A stretch of 64,000 nucleotides of DNA from Strigamia acuminata (Eukaryota > Arthropoda > Chilopoda > Geophilomorpha > Linotaeniidae): the NCBI GenBank assembly GCA_949358305.1, contig OX442314.1, positions 28,257,118 through 28,321,117 of the forward strand, given 5' to 3'. Position 1 is the stretch's first letter. Every line of letters begins with the position of its first letter. Made by a program: the position numbers and the translations under genes. This document shows positions 1-13,300 of the stretch, in pieces. The notes under the pieces were generated by a model, which had not been told where the DNA came from, did no database searches, and was given only the letters and a program-made list of their open reading frames with translations.

Positions 1-1
1 A

Positions 2-2728
2 GATGTACTTCGATTTCTTTGGGTTAAGCCGGAATTTTTCCAACAACCATTCAGTTGGGCCAACCTATGGAAGAATCTGATCGTATTAAGGATGAAAGTT
101 GTACCTTTTGGCGTCATTTCATCGCCTTTTCTACTTTGCGCTTCCATTAGACAACAGGCCAAGCTATTCCAAAACGAATATCCCAAGGAAGCTGAAGCAT
201 TGGACAAAGCCACTTATATGGACGACCTTACAAGTGGGGCAGGTACTCCTGACGACACAGTTGATCATTGCGAGAAGCTCAAGACCATCTTGGATGATGC
301 ACAGATGCCCTTAGTCAAGTGGGCTACTGGAAACGACAATGTTCACACACAGTTGAAAGAGAAAGGATTCCACATGCGCTATGAAAGAATAGAAGACGCA
401 GAGTATATTAAAATGCTCGGAGTCAAGTGGGGCGTTATTGAAGATAACATCATGTTTGCGATTGTAGATCGTCAGACTAAGGTTCAAACGATGCGGGAAA
501 TTCTATCTGCGGTTGCATCGGTATTCGATCCGTTGGGACTTTTAGCACCCATCATACTGCCAATGAAGTTGCTGCTTCAGAAATTATGGAAAGAATCTGC
601 CAAATGGGATGTACCACTTTCCGAAGAGGATGGAAACGTTGCCGCCCAATGGATCCAAGACATCCAAAGCCTGAACACATTGAAAGTCGAGAGATGGATG
701 CAAACTCATTCCGGACAGGAAGTTACCGTACACATCTACTGCGATGCTAGTCCGTTAGCATACGGTTGTGCGGTCTATTTTGTCGACGATGTCAGATTTC
801 GAAGGCTTTTGATGAGTAAATGCCGAGTAGCACCTGTAAAGAAAATAACGTTGCCGAGATTAGAACTAACTGCTGCCGTTTTAGGAGCTCGTATTGGGAA
901 ATACATCAGAGATAATATGAGCACAGAATTTCCAATTAAGGAGATTTCTTACTTTTCTGACTCCATGATTACTTTAGCGTGGATACATTCTCCTAAGAAC
1001 CAATGGAAGCCCTATGTGTCAAATCGGATCTATGAAATAAATAGTCTGTCAAAACCAGAAGAGTGGCATTACGTATCGACACAAAACAATCCAGCTGACG
1101 CGCTAACTCGACCAATGACTTCTGAGGATTTGATAAGTCACCCTCTTTGGTGGAGTGGAAAGATATCAGAGATTGAAGGGATCACAAGTGATGTTGTTTT
1201 TCCTGCAGAAGAATACAAGGCCGATAACGTCAATCTAGCCACCATAGACACAGGACAGCTGCATATTTCCAATTTCATTCGGAAATTTAGCTCTTTCCAA
1301 AAACTCAAGCGAGTCGTCTCTTACATAATGAAGTGGAAAACACGAAACTTTCGCGCGGGAGAGATCTCGACTGACGAGTTGGAGTGTAGCGAAGCTGTAT
1401 TACTCCATCTGTCTCAAGAATTTTATTTTAAAGACGAAATAACCGAGTTGAAAGGCGGAAGAGTAATTGCAAGGAAATCATTGATCAGCAATCTAAATCC
1501 GTTTCTTGATGACAAAGGATTTCTTCGACTAGGTGGTAGACTCAAACAGTCGTTCTTAACCTATGAAGAAACCCATCCGATAATTTTACATCCGAATTGT
1601 TGGATTTCTCGATTAATTATTCGTTCCGTACATGAAACTCTCAAACACGGAGACCAGAGTGAGACATTGTATCGAATCAGAGATCGTTTTTGGTTGCTGC
1701 GAGCCAGACGGACGATCAAGTCTGTGATCCGGAACTGTCCGATATGCCGAATCGCTAAGTTGGAAAGGAATCAACCTATGACTGGAGACTTACCTGAGGA
1801 AAGAATGAAACCATCCAGTCCTTTTACTCATACGGGTATGGACTATATGGGTCCTATTTATGTCACAAAGGAAAAGAAGCAACTTAAAACATACATCCTT
1901 CTTTTCACATGTCTTGTCACAAGAGCATTGCATCTGGAGGTTACCGAGGATTTATCAGTACCTAAGTTTCTGATGGCGTTCCGTCGCTTTGGCGCCCGAT
2001 ATGGTTATCCTACTCTATTATGTTCTGACAACGCTCGAACGTTTGAACGTGGTAACATAGAGTTGGAATCCTGGGGTCAATTTTTGAAACATTCAGACGT
2101 GAAAACGCTGTTTGCAGATCGGAAGATTGTCTGGAAGTTCATACCGCCCAGATCGCCCTGGATGGGAGGTGCCTGGGAACGTCTTGTGAGATCTGTAAAA
2201 GACAAGTTACGTCGCATATTCCAAAAAAGGAAAGTCGATCTTGAAACCCTTCAAACTGTGACATTGGAGATCAGCTCCGTGCTAAACTCTCGTCCGCTCT
2301 CATACGTGTCAGAAACACCAGACGGCGGTTATGTCTTATCTCCAGAACATTTCCTCACGGGTGGAATGTCGAAGATCTTGCTGAACAAAAACCCAGAAGC
2401 GATAAAACGACGTGACCTCGTCAAGCTAGAAAAATCAAGGAGAAAGTTGATTTCAGATTTCTGGGAGGTCTGGAAGAACAGCTATCTGAAACAACTGAGA
2501 AACGTACACGAAGTCAACGGAGATCCTTCTTATCAAAATGTCAAGCAAGGACAAGTCGTACTACTCGAAAGGGTAGGCCAGAATCCATACTTTTGGCCCA
2601 TGGCGAGAATAACCGAAGTCTTTCCCGGCGAAGATGGTTTAGTACGTGTGGTTAAGGTGGTCGATCCACAGGGAAAAGTTTTGGTTAGGTCGGCACGTCA
2701 TGTGCGTGTCCTAGAAATGGATTTGTAA
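2..2728 (+). CDS. BEL/Pao retrotransposon Pol, 3' part (cut by window edge)
   Basis: The frame is open from base 2, so the first Met at 92 is internal and the polyprotein begins outside the window. Numbering from that Met: reverse transcriptase palm with YMDD at 42-45; the Pao-type region joining RT to RNase H; RNase H with CDAS at 217-220; integrase zinc finger (His514, His519, Cys549, Cys552); integrase core triad Asp584, Asp646, Glu696; and a C-terminal domain typical of BEL/Pao integrases, ending RHVRVLEMDL. There are no internal stops or frameshifts, so this part looks intact. It copies the element's RNA and inserts the cDNA. It lies downstream of, and opposite to, channel gene 1. The family call is firm; whether gag and the 5' LTR are intact cannot be seen. 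Confidence 0.95.
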   Translation, partial: DVLRFLWVKPEFFQQPFSWANLWKNLIVLRMKVVPFGVISSPFLLCASIRQQAKLFQNEYPKEAEALDKATYMDDLTSGAGTPDDTVDHCEKLKTILDDAQMPLVKWATGNDNVHTQLKEKGFHMRYERIEDAEYIKMLGVKWGVIEDNIMFAIVDRQTKVQTMREILSAVASVFDPLGLLAPIILPMKLLLQKLWKESAKWDVPLSEEDGNVAAQWIQDIQSLNTLKVERWMQTHSGQEVTVHIYCDASPLAYGCAVYFVDDVRFRRLLMSKCRVAPVKKITLPRLELTAAVLGARIGKYIRDNMSTEFPIKEISYFSDSMITLAWIHSPKNQWKPYVSNRIYEINSLSKPEEWHYVSTQNNPADALTRPMTSEDLISHPLWWSGKISEIEGITSDVVFPAEEYKADNVNLATIDTGQLHISNFIRKFSSFQKLKRVVSYIMKWKTRNFRAGEISTDELECSEAVLLHLSQEFYFKDEITELKGGRVIARKSLISNLNPFLDDKGFLRLGGRLKQSFLTYEETHPIILHPNCWISRLIIRSVHETLKHGDQSETLYRIRDRFWLLRARRTIKSVIRNCPICRIAKLERNQPMTGDLPEERMKPSSPFTHTGMDYMGPIYVTKEKKQLKTYILLFTCLVTRALHLEVTEDLSVPKFLMAFRRFGARYGYPTLLCSDNARTFERGNIELESWGQFLKHSDVKTLFADRKIVWKFIPPRSPWMGGAWERLVRSVKDKLRRIFQKRKVDLETLQTVTLEISSVLNSRPLSYVSETPDGGYVLSPEHFLTGGMSKILLNKNPEAIKRRDLVKLEKSRRKLISDFWEVWKNSYLKQLRNVHEVNGDPSYQNVKQGQVVLLERVGQNPYFWPMARITEVFPGEDGLVRVVKVVDPQGKVLVRSARHVRVLEMDL

Positions 2729-4200
2729 ACGATGCTAAGTGTTCTCGTTAAGTGAAAGCTGTAGAAAGCATCTGTTACGCGGGAACGCTGTTTCCAGCAA
2801 CATGGAGTGTCATGAGCCAGTCACTTGTCTGGACGTTAAATCATTAGTTCCTAGAAAATAAAATTCATTGTTTTTAATTTACAATCTTAAATTAGATTTA
2901 AAAAGGGCTCTTATCTGACACAGTCCAGTTGCAATCCCAGTGATTCTTTAAGTCTCTCAGGTTTTCCTCATGAGTTAATTTTATAATTAACTAACCAATT
3001 AATTTGTATTAATTGAGGAAGCCATTTTGGTGTGATACAGTCCTGATGATTGTTTACATTTGAAATAAGACAAATACCAAGGGTTTTAGTATTTGATAAT
3101 TGATTTGTTATTAATAAGAAAATATTAGAACATATTACAAAAGTTTTTACTTGGATTGGAGTTTTTAACTATTCATTTGTCTAATTAGTATCGGTTGTAA
3201 TGGAGTGATGCTTTCCTATTGGCTGGCTTCATTTCCAAATGCTTTGAGGATGTTTTAAAAGGATTAAAACATTCCTGTTATCTGTTGAGTTAACTGTTAA
3301 TTTAAAATACCTTTTGTGGTCATTATGAATCACTTCATTTTAAGTTATCTGTAGTTTCTCTTGTGTAATTCTCTTTGGAATTTCTGTGCACCTTATACGG
3401 TAGCCTATAGTGTCTATCTGTTTGGTTAAAAATACTGATGTATGGAAGTTCATGAGAGCTTTTCTGAATTCTTCTCTATTTAGTTGATTGTTCAGGAGCA
3501 CACAAGATTGTTGTGAGTGTGCTCTCGGCTTGTTACAAAGAAAATGGATGATTAAACACCTTTTTTATATCGCTGCTGCTTTTATTATGCTCGAGGAGTA
3601 AAACAACTCGCTTTCCCACCGGTGCGTTGTTGGCCCAGCTGGATGTTGTCTCGATTTTGGATCCCAAGCCACTCGTAATTTTTCACCACTATACGATCAG
3701 CCATCGCTCAACCATCATGACAGCAACACCACCTTTGTTCCCGAGTATCTCGACGTGATTGCCAATCTACCAAACGTTCCAGTAACAGGGACAAGCATAG
3801 TAACGCGGACCGAAACCCGCATTCACTTTGACGTAAAAAGAGAAATTCCGGCCGTCGCTCAATCCGAGCGCATCGACGTGATTTGACAGCTTTGCGTGGA
3901 GTCAATTGTCGTTCTCACTAGTATTTTCCTTCTTATTTCATTCTTTCTGTTAATCGTTTATTTTATATTTAAGCCGTATATTAATTAATCACCCAAACTG
4001 TATTAAAGTCGAGAAAGTCACTCGCATTGTAACTATCGAATTCTATATCATTATTGTAAATTCATATTTCATTACTAAAAGTGTTATTAAATTTAAGAAA
4101 GTTTAAATTGAGAAAACTTGGTTATTAATAATAACCAAGTTATTATATTATTTATGTCTTTTAAAAAGCATCCGCGTTCTTAGTTTCTTATCAATTAAAG
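2729..4200 (+). repeat. Probable 3' LTR region of the BEL/Pao element
   Basis: No gene is visible here. This stretch follows pol directly and should hold the polypurine tract and 3' LTR. A plausible LTR start is TGTTACGCGGGAACG at 2771. I could not fix the 3' end because the partner LTR is outside the window. Sequence homologous to the downstream flank of channel gene 2 resumes by about 4205, so the LTR must end before that. A 13-bp perfect inverted repeat with a 1-nt loop (4115-4141) lies near the end. Confidence 0.5.
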
Positions 4201-4310
4201 ATTGAGGAACACAACAATGCAAATAGATAAATACTGTGCAAATAATTCATAATTAATAATTGCATTTTAGGAAATTTCAGATTTGACGCTTTAAATTAAA
4301 ATCTGACATT

Positions 4311-7300
4311 TTAAACTCGAGAAAATGATGGGAGGTTTGCATGAATGGTTATAAACTGATCAACTATCTTTTGCAATAGTTCTGGAATTGCAAGAATTGA
4401 AAGGCCAAGCATTAGTGCAAAAGAATTTCCAATATCACAGCACAATGCAACTGTAGTGTAGGTTAAAATTTGGGTAATCTCTTCAATTATGTTATTCATT
4501 GGAAATATACCAAGAATCTTGACTGGGAATGCGTCTTTATCTTGAATGAAAACGTAAGTGTCAAATATTTGTTCTTCGCAAGGTGGATCACAACCACAAT
4601 CTTTCGTTACATCAAGTTTTAAAGAATTGTTCATAAATAGTTGTACCGAAAAAATTGCTTCTTCAGCATTTGCACAGGTATTATTTGTTACATTGAGCAG
4701 GAATGGTAGCCTAAAATTGTAAACTTTCATTATGACCAATGTTGAATTATTACTGTTCAGTGATATCTCTAGAAATGATGTTACCCAGTGCACTAACTCT
4801 TTCGTGTCACCCCCTTCGATTTTCCCCGTGCACTTCTTTCACGTCCTCTTGGCCCAAGCAGTAACATGCTCACATTAAATTCTATGAAAAATTACTACTC
4901 ACTTGCATCGAACAGAATTATAAACCTTTTTTTCATAGCAATCATCTTGGCATTGTTTGTATTTGTCGTGGTGAAGACAAGGTTGAGCTTGCAAGTTTAA
5001 TCGAACGGTCTAAATTAAGCAATTGTTAGAAGAGGTTGTATGTAATCATCTGATGTATTACTTTGAGCATTTTAAATGTAATAATGACGAAACTGTTATC
5101 TACAACAGTTCTTCTACTTCTGAGAATTGATGGTATTTTAGCATCATTTTGTCGAAAGTATACCTAAATTGTAAGAAATAACGATTTACCACAATTTCTA
5201 CTTTCTACTTATACTTAAACTTGTAAGTTTACCATATCTATAGAGAGTTTGCGGGATGCATTTTTCCCTTATTTTGCTCCATGGTACACTATTTTATCGT
5301 AAGGAAAAAATCTTTAGTGTATCGTTTTCAACACTAAATTAAAATATAGCGTAGCCAATCAGAATTGAGAACACTATATTGTTAACTATATTGTTAACTC
5401 CGCCCATTGCAAATGGCGATTATTTTGTTGTCCCGATCAAAGACATCACAGTCATAGGTACGTAGATTGAATGATAAGTGAGGCCCAAAACCATACTTTA
5501 TAGGCATAATAATGGCATTTTATGCAGAAATTTGCACATTTACGCCCCCAAATTGAATTTTTAGGCCCAAAATTACTAACTGTCAGTAGTTGGCTGAAAT
5601 AGTGTAGCGATAAGGGAAAAGTGCAGCCTGCAAAAACTTAATTTATCATTTTTCCCTTACGCTATTTTTCTACCGTATAGTCTTTAACTGTAAGGGAAAA
5701 ATGCATCCCGCAAACTCTCTAATAACTTTTCTAAAGAACACCTTACCTATTCCAAATACTCAGTGGTGAAAAATATAGCAGAAAACAGGCCTAACCAAGC
5801 AGCCTCATATTCAGTTTTATTGTTTCAATTTGAAGGCATTACGACTTTAGACTTTAGACTTTAGACTTAAGATTTTAGCAACTATTTCGCCACTAAACTG
5901 TGTGTTAGTACAGAACCTACAGGGTGGGCCAAAAGTCACAAACCGGTCTGAAGTCTAAATGACTTTTTTATAAATAACTCACGACCAAAACAGTGAAGAC
6001 AAATTGAGAATTTTACTACCAAAAGCGAGGGTCAATTAACTCAATTTTGACCCAATGAGCGTATCAATTATTAGACATTTGATTGTTAAGACGTTTGATT
6101 ATTGGATGTTTGTTTAGGATTATTTTAGTAGAATTTAACTATTTTCGTTCTCTGTTTGATCGTGAACTTTTTCATGATTAATATTCAAAGTGTTCTTAAC
6201 AAAATAGTTAAAGTTCGTTACTTGTCCAATCCTGTATTATTCTACTACATAAACTGAGCTGGTTGACACTACTGTACTCGTATTCAAGTAAACTGAATAA
6301 ATACTACTACCACTACTACTTCACTTGTTATTTGAGTTTTGATGTGCATTAAACTACTGTATTTAAGTCAACTAAGTGCAATAATTGACGTTTAAACAAA
6401 TTCTACATTACGTCAAGCTCATGCTGATTACATTGACTTCTCAATTGTTGTACACCAAAAAATATTATTGAAGCAGTTCCTGCATATTTCATTGGAGCTG
6501 CAACAAGATAATGCTCGTATAAATATTGTTTATATAATTTCTGTAAAATGTCTAGTTAAGTACCGATGTCAGATTGATAGCATATTCCAGTCGGCATAGC
6601 TATTTCACTCCACGATACATTAGCTTTTACTCCAGCACCCTGCAAAAACATTTCTGATCAACTTTGAGTTAAATTGAATACAAGTACATGTATGTGCAAA
6701 ATTTGAGCTAGGCGATTAGAACATGTGACGGTTACGAATCGATAGTACATAAATACTTAATTTTGTCAATAGATGGCGCTGTTTGCAAATAGCGCCAAAT
6801 TCAAGCTACGAGTAAGATAAAGAAATATATAAATAAACTTATTTATTTATTTGCCAGATTTGATATAGCTTTATATCAGTAATAAATCAAGATTTATATG
6901 CAATACATACAAGAATAACTAATTTCCAAGGAAATTAGTTAAACTTGGCCAAAAGAATTAACAAGGGATTATGTCACCCCTCACACCTACACAGGTTAAG
7001 ACAAAAGACTTAATCTGAAATTGTCCTGTGTATCCAGTTTCTGTTCTCTTCTAAAAGAGAACTAGTGTCCTGTGTATCCAGTTGCTGTTCTCTCCTAAAA
7101 GAGAACTAGTGTCCTGTGTATCCAGTTCCATCAATACACTCGGTGCAATATTCGCGTAATGTCGATTTCATGTGAAACTGACATATGAACCTTATTCTGA
7201 GTTTTGGATTTAGATTTAGATTTTAGATTTATATTAATGTCTAAAACAACTCCTTTATTTGTTTAAAAATATATTTTTATATTTAATACCGAGAACTATC

Positions 7301-10300
7301 AAGTTCGTATTCGAATTTACCGCTAATATACTCTGGCCATGTGTAAGTTTGGTCTAACTCCGAGCCTCATAACTCACTTTGTGCTGCCACCAAGAAAAAT
7401 AGTTCATAGTTTATTGCTTGCTTCTTCCAGAAACCAAAACAATTTTAAAATTTATTATTGATTGTTAAGTCTGAAACAAAATGGATACCACTAACTCTGG
7501 CAGTTGGATCTATTTTCTGGTATCACTACACCAGAGAAAAGGCTCGGAGTTAGGCCAAACTTACACATGGCCAGAGTATAGCGGCAACATGTAGCATTGA
7601 CAAATGCGGGTTTTGCCGATAAATTTTCATAATTCGGACGAGTTAATAATAAATAACACTTTTAATTTGTCACAATACTTACAGAAATAGCCATCTTCAT
7701 TGCTGTTTTATCCCTCGAAGGCGTTTGGTATCGCCACACTTCTTCTATTGACGGTTTTTTGTTCTTAATAGTCATGTTCATTAAATTGATAAAATGAATC
7801 TTGCATTCATTCATGCCTATTTCTTGTGCATATCTCCTCCTGTAGCTAGTCATTAATGATACATCCTTACATGCAATTAAATTGGGCAAATATAATGTGT
7901 TATTTTCTTGAATAATTACCACATATCTTGTTGGTTCACTCAGATATAATGTGATTCTTTCTTTGCTCACATAAACTGCCAATATCGCAGAAGTAAATAT
8001 AAGAAATATATTCAGTGCAGATTGCAATAGAAGTCGTATTGGAGAGTGCTGTATCATAACCCGTGAAACACCTTTCTTTTTCTCAATGGCCAAATGTATT
8101 TGCTTAATAATTTTCTTTTTTATGCCCGCTTTAAATTGAACAGGTCTCATGTATTTAGACAAAATGAGAAGAAAGATTTGTCCAATTTCAATCAAAGATA
8201 GAAGAGAAAATCCCAAAGAGAATCCCAAATTGCCCCCAAAATCGACCACCAAGTCTGGAATGGTGTAAATGTAGACTTCTGTCACTCTGACAAACAATTC
8301 TTCCAATACTTTTAAATTTAGACTAAATAGATCTTTGCCACTTGGTTCATCTTCAAAATCTATCAAAAACATTAACAATTCTGTTAATTATGCAACAAAA
8401 TAAAAGAGATTATAGTTTAACTTGTATCAGTATGCATTATAAACAGATAAACACTCTGTTCACAAGGTCTCAAGCAACCACATTCTTCCGCTGACTGTGC
8501 AGTAGTCGTTGCAAATGCTTCGTCATACATTTCAGCCACAATTGATTTGTTTGGCTCTAAACTGCAATCCATCAAATTGTTGTTGGACATAAAAGGCAAC
8601 CTAAGTTAAAAATCTATGAGTATGTCAATGTTTATGTTTCAATGTTCAATGCAAATCTGACCTGCATCGTAGAGGATTCATTCTTGTCATACAGTCTTGG
8701 TAACATTGGATTTCTTTTATTTTATCCGGTTCGCATGAAGGGTTTCTTGAAGATAAAAATTGATACTGCCATAAAAGAAATGCAGCATTACTGTGTTTTG
8801 CTGAGCAATCACAATAAATAAGATGAATTAAATTAGTGATATCTGATACCCTTACTTTTCGAATGAGAAATTGCGCGTCTGATTCAATTCCTGACATCAC
8901 TGTAAAAGTATATTTGTATGGCATGACGTCAGTTAACACAGCCATCTAATTTTCAATTATGTAAAAATAAAAGAATAAGTTCACACTGTAGTAATAAAAT
9001 GGTAAAAGCTGAGATTCTTACGGAAATCTGTGGATTTTCACAACTTCCATTCTTTTTAAGAATCGTATGTAATTTCATATACTGCACTAATTTTCGATCT
9101 AAAAAGATTTAGCCAAAAAATTTTAAACTTTCAACCATAATTGATTTTTTTTTATTTTTCTAACCAGAATTAAGGACCAATGATTTTCCACTTATGTAAT
9201 CTCTATAGCTTACTGAAATTTCTGTGTTATCTTTCCTAGAAATTCCTTCTTTAATTGTTGTTTCATGCAGTACAGTTTTACCCTAAAAAAATAATACATC
9301 TGTAAGCCTATATGTGATTCAACAAATTATAAGGACAACGTAAATGAATATTGATGAATAAATAAATATTTTTTATATCCGTTTGATCTTACGTCATTTG
9401 TTGTGATCCCAAATATTCCCGTAATATTTGGGTGAATTTTAATGTATACAATATATAAATAGGGGATTTTATGTAATTATTGCATGCATTTTATTTCACA
9501 CCTGCTACTGCTCTCAGCTGTTAAGGGAAAGCCATTGCTCGTTTCTTAGTATCAAAACTGCCAAATTGGGGGGTTGCTATAGCAAACTCCTAATGAGCAC
9601 CGTTGCTAGGCACGAAGTGTGCCAGGCACCCTCACCACTTTCACCACACTGTCCACAGCTCTGCACTCAACACACAGTTTACAATTAACAGCTAATAGTA
9701 TACAAGGTGTCCCAAATGAACGAAGCCGGTCAAATAACGAAAAGACTATTTGAGTGAGATGAATGAAACAAATGTAGTACTAGTAAACTAAGTGAGGGCA
9801 TTTCAAAAATGTGAAAAAATTTGACCTCTGACCTTTTCTTCAAGGTCATTCCAACTCTAACTTTTAAACTAAGACTGGTAGAGCAAAATTCTCAATTGAA
9901 AAAAGAAAGAGCACCTTCTGTTTAGTAGAAAACTGCTCATCAAATTTACTCCGACACAATAACAAATAAAATTACGAAAAAAATAAATCATGAAAAAGTC
10001 TTGATCTTGGTTTTCTTTTTTGTATATTTTAACTTTTTCATAATTTTATTTGTTAAATATCATTTAAAATACTAGTTAAATTCATAACAATTCATGACTG
10101 CATAGTAATTGAATACAAAAAAGTCAAAAAATACAAAAATGAAAACCAAGATCAAGACTTTTTCATGATTAATTTTTTTCGTAATTTTATCTGTTATTGT
10201 GTTAGAGTAAATTTGATGAGCAGTTTTCTACTAAACAGAAGGTGCTCTTTCTTTTTTCAATTGAGAATTTTGCTCTACTAGTCTTAGTTTAAAAGTTAGA

Positions 10301-13300
10301 GTTGGAATGACCTTGAAGAAAAGGTCAGAGGTCAAATTTTTTCACATTTATGAAATGCCCTCACTTAGTTTACTAGTACTACATTTGTTTTATTCATCTC
10401 ACTCAAATAATCTTTTCGTTATTTGACCGGCTTCGTTCACTTGGGACACCTTGTATACCTTACTAATTATTATTCATGTGGAAGGTGGTCAGAAATAACG
10501 AACAGTCTTGGTAAGGTTAAACTAACAAGTGATTTTATTAATATGCAAAATACATAGGTGGCGCTGTGGGTACAGCGCCCAAAGAGAACATGGCAGTCAC
10601 TACACACAAACATGCAGTGAAGCCGAACACAGCATCATTCCCCATTAATGGAACATTAATCAACTTACAAAAAACAATTAATTGAATTAAGACTAGACAA
10701 TGAACCAAATCAATAAAAGACATAAAATTACACTCAATTTCTTGCGTCGTATCCGTAGAATTCTGTCGGATTGCGCGTGCGATGGGGACGTGAATACGGC
10801 ACAACAGGAGTACGGACTGGGACGGGAGGAAGAGTAGGAGCTGGAATCACGTCCCGAACATTCGGTGGGTTGGGTGAATTGGGAGGAGCATCAAACACTT
10901 GCGGTTGGGCAACAGGCGGAGTGTTTACAGGAATTAAATCCACGTCAAGGAGCGGAAAATGCTTACAATTTCTCCCCCCCTCCGAAGGCTGAGTGCTCAG
11001 GGTCTGGCGCTTTTGTAGTTGATCCGCGTGTCTGTTTCACATCACGGCGTTTCTGACGGTCACATCGTAAGTGGTTGACGAAGTTTTGGAAGAGATTACG
11101 CCAGGAACCCATCTTGAGGCGTGCAAATAGTCGCCCGCGAACACCAATTCCCCAGGCTCGAAGGAACGTCGCGTTTCTACAGTTGTTGGTTCCGGCATTA
11201 AGCGCGGATTGAGCAGATATAACCTAGTTCGTACAGTTCGTTGTAGGAATGCCTCGGACGGCGTAGTCCGTGTAGAAACATGCGGCGTCGAGCGATAGGC
11301 GATTAAAAACTGGTAGACAGCTTCTGCAATGTTCAAATTTAGGTTTAAAAACTTTCCGACTTGGTTTTTGAAGGTCTTCACGAAGCCTTCCACGGCTCCA
11401 TTTGTGGCTGGGTGGAAAGGCGGTGAGCGCGTGTGGCGAATGCCGTTTTGTGATAAGAAGTTGACAAATTCCGCCAAGATGAACTGCGGCCCGTTGTCCA
11501 AGTGAATGTGAATCGGCAGGCCGTGGCGTTTAAACCAGCACTTTAAGACAGCAATCGTCGCTTTCGAGGTAGTAGTGGGCATCGCTCGGACTTCGCACCA
11601 CTTGGTCCGCGCATCCACAGCTAAAAGGAACATTTTGCCATGGAAAGGACCGGCGAAGTCGAGGTGAACGCGCCCCCAAATTTCGTCGGGAATGGGCCAA
11701 CGCATGTCGGATGTCTTTGGTGGATCCGGCAGCGCGCGCTGGCAAACGTCGCACGAGCGCACCATCGTCTCGACGTCACGGTCGATGGACGGCCACCAAA
11801 CTGTTGCACGAGCGAGCGACTTGGTGCGGACGATTCCGAAATGTCCTGCGTGTAATTCCGTCAGGACTGCACGGCGAAGCTGCTCTGGCACGACCAAACG
11901 CTCCGACAAGAACAAGAATTGTCCATGTGTAGAAAAGGCGGACCTGTGCTTATAAAAGTTCATTAATTCGGGCGTTCTCAATTTCCAGCCGTCTCGAATG
12001 CACTGCAGGACTGCTTGCAACTGGGCGTCTGCGTCGAAGGCTGCACACAAGGCTGTTTGAGATACAGGGAACTGTGAAAGAGAAACAGAAAATATCTCGT
12101 TAACATGCCTATCGAGGTCTTCTCGACCATCGATCACTGGCTGGGGATTGCGTGACAATCCGTCTGCGATTTCGTTGTCGGCAGCCGGCACATGCTCGAT
12201 CGCATAATCGTAGGCGCTTAGAAATATTGCCCACCAGTGCAGGCGAGCGGCGACAATTTGATTGCATCCTTTCTTTTTTCCGAAAATAGCTACCAGCGGT
12301 TTATGGTCAGTTTGCAAAATAAATTTTCTTCCAAATAGGTGATGGTGGAATCGGCGGACGCCATAAACGATCGCAAGACCTTCGCGGTCAATTTGCGCAT
12401 AATTTTTTTGCGCGCTGGACAAGAGGGAACTGGCGAAGGCGATTGGACGGTGGATTCCTCCTTCCAAGTGGGAAATGAAGGCACCGACACCAACCGGCGA
12501 GGCATCAACGGTCAAGTAAAGCTGTTTCTGGGCGTCGTAGTGTGCCAACGCTGAATCGACAGTCACTGCAGCCTTGACCTTCGTCCAGGCCTTGTGCTGT
12601 TCCGGTCCCCATGTCCACAGAGTGTCGTCGCGCGTCAGGCGGTAAAGCGGCTCTAATAAAGTGGATAAGTTATGAATAAATTTGCCATAATAGTTTATGA
12701 GCCCCAGGAACGACTTCAGTGATAACACGTCGGTGGGCTGCATGTAGGGTTTCTCAAAAACGCACTTTTTGAAAAACCGGTATTTCGGTATTCAATGTCC
12801 AAAAAAACCGGTAAACCGGTAATTTTCGGTAATGAAGTAAAATAAAATATTTTTATTTTTATTTTCCTTTTTTATAAAGTAAAATTTTAAAAAATATTTT
12901 TTTTTCTGAAGATTTTTGTCACATTTTGGATACGATCTTTAATACACTTCATGTTCTGATTTAAAAAAAATTATTTTCTGGTTAATTTGTCTGCTTAAAC
13001 CAGTTAATGAAACAGAATTCAGGGTCAAGTTAATAACACACTTCTTCAATTGGGTTTGTAATTTTGACGCCATTTTAAAACATACAAGAAAACTTTCAAT
13101 AATTTTGAGAAATTTTTTTTTTAAATATGGTAATAACAATAATAATTATAAATAATAATAAAGTAGAGAAGTTTTTTGTAAATAAATTTCTTGCTCTTTT
13201 AAATCCGAATCAAACAAGGTCAGAGAAAGGGAAAGGGGAACCTCAGTGAGTCAAACCCCTCAAGCACGTGCCTCTCACATTCCTAAAAATATTACAACTA

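Noticed and set aside
7683-8359. Units A and B as two separate adjacent genes
   Set aside because: TM2a and TM1b share one open exon of constant length in three paralogues, and no start codon context or stop separates them.
8856-8945. ATG at 8945 as a gene start
   Set aside because: It follows a splice acceptor (GAAAATTAG) and gene 3 has GCG at that place; it is the first codon of internal exon 4.
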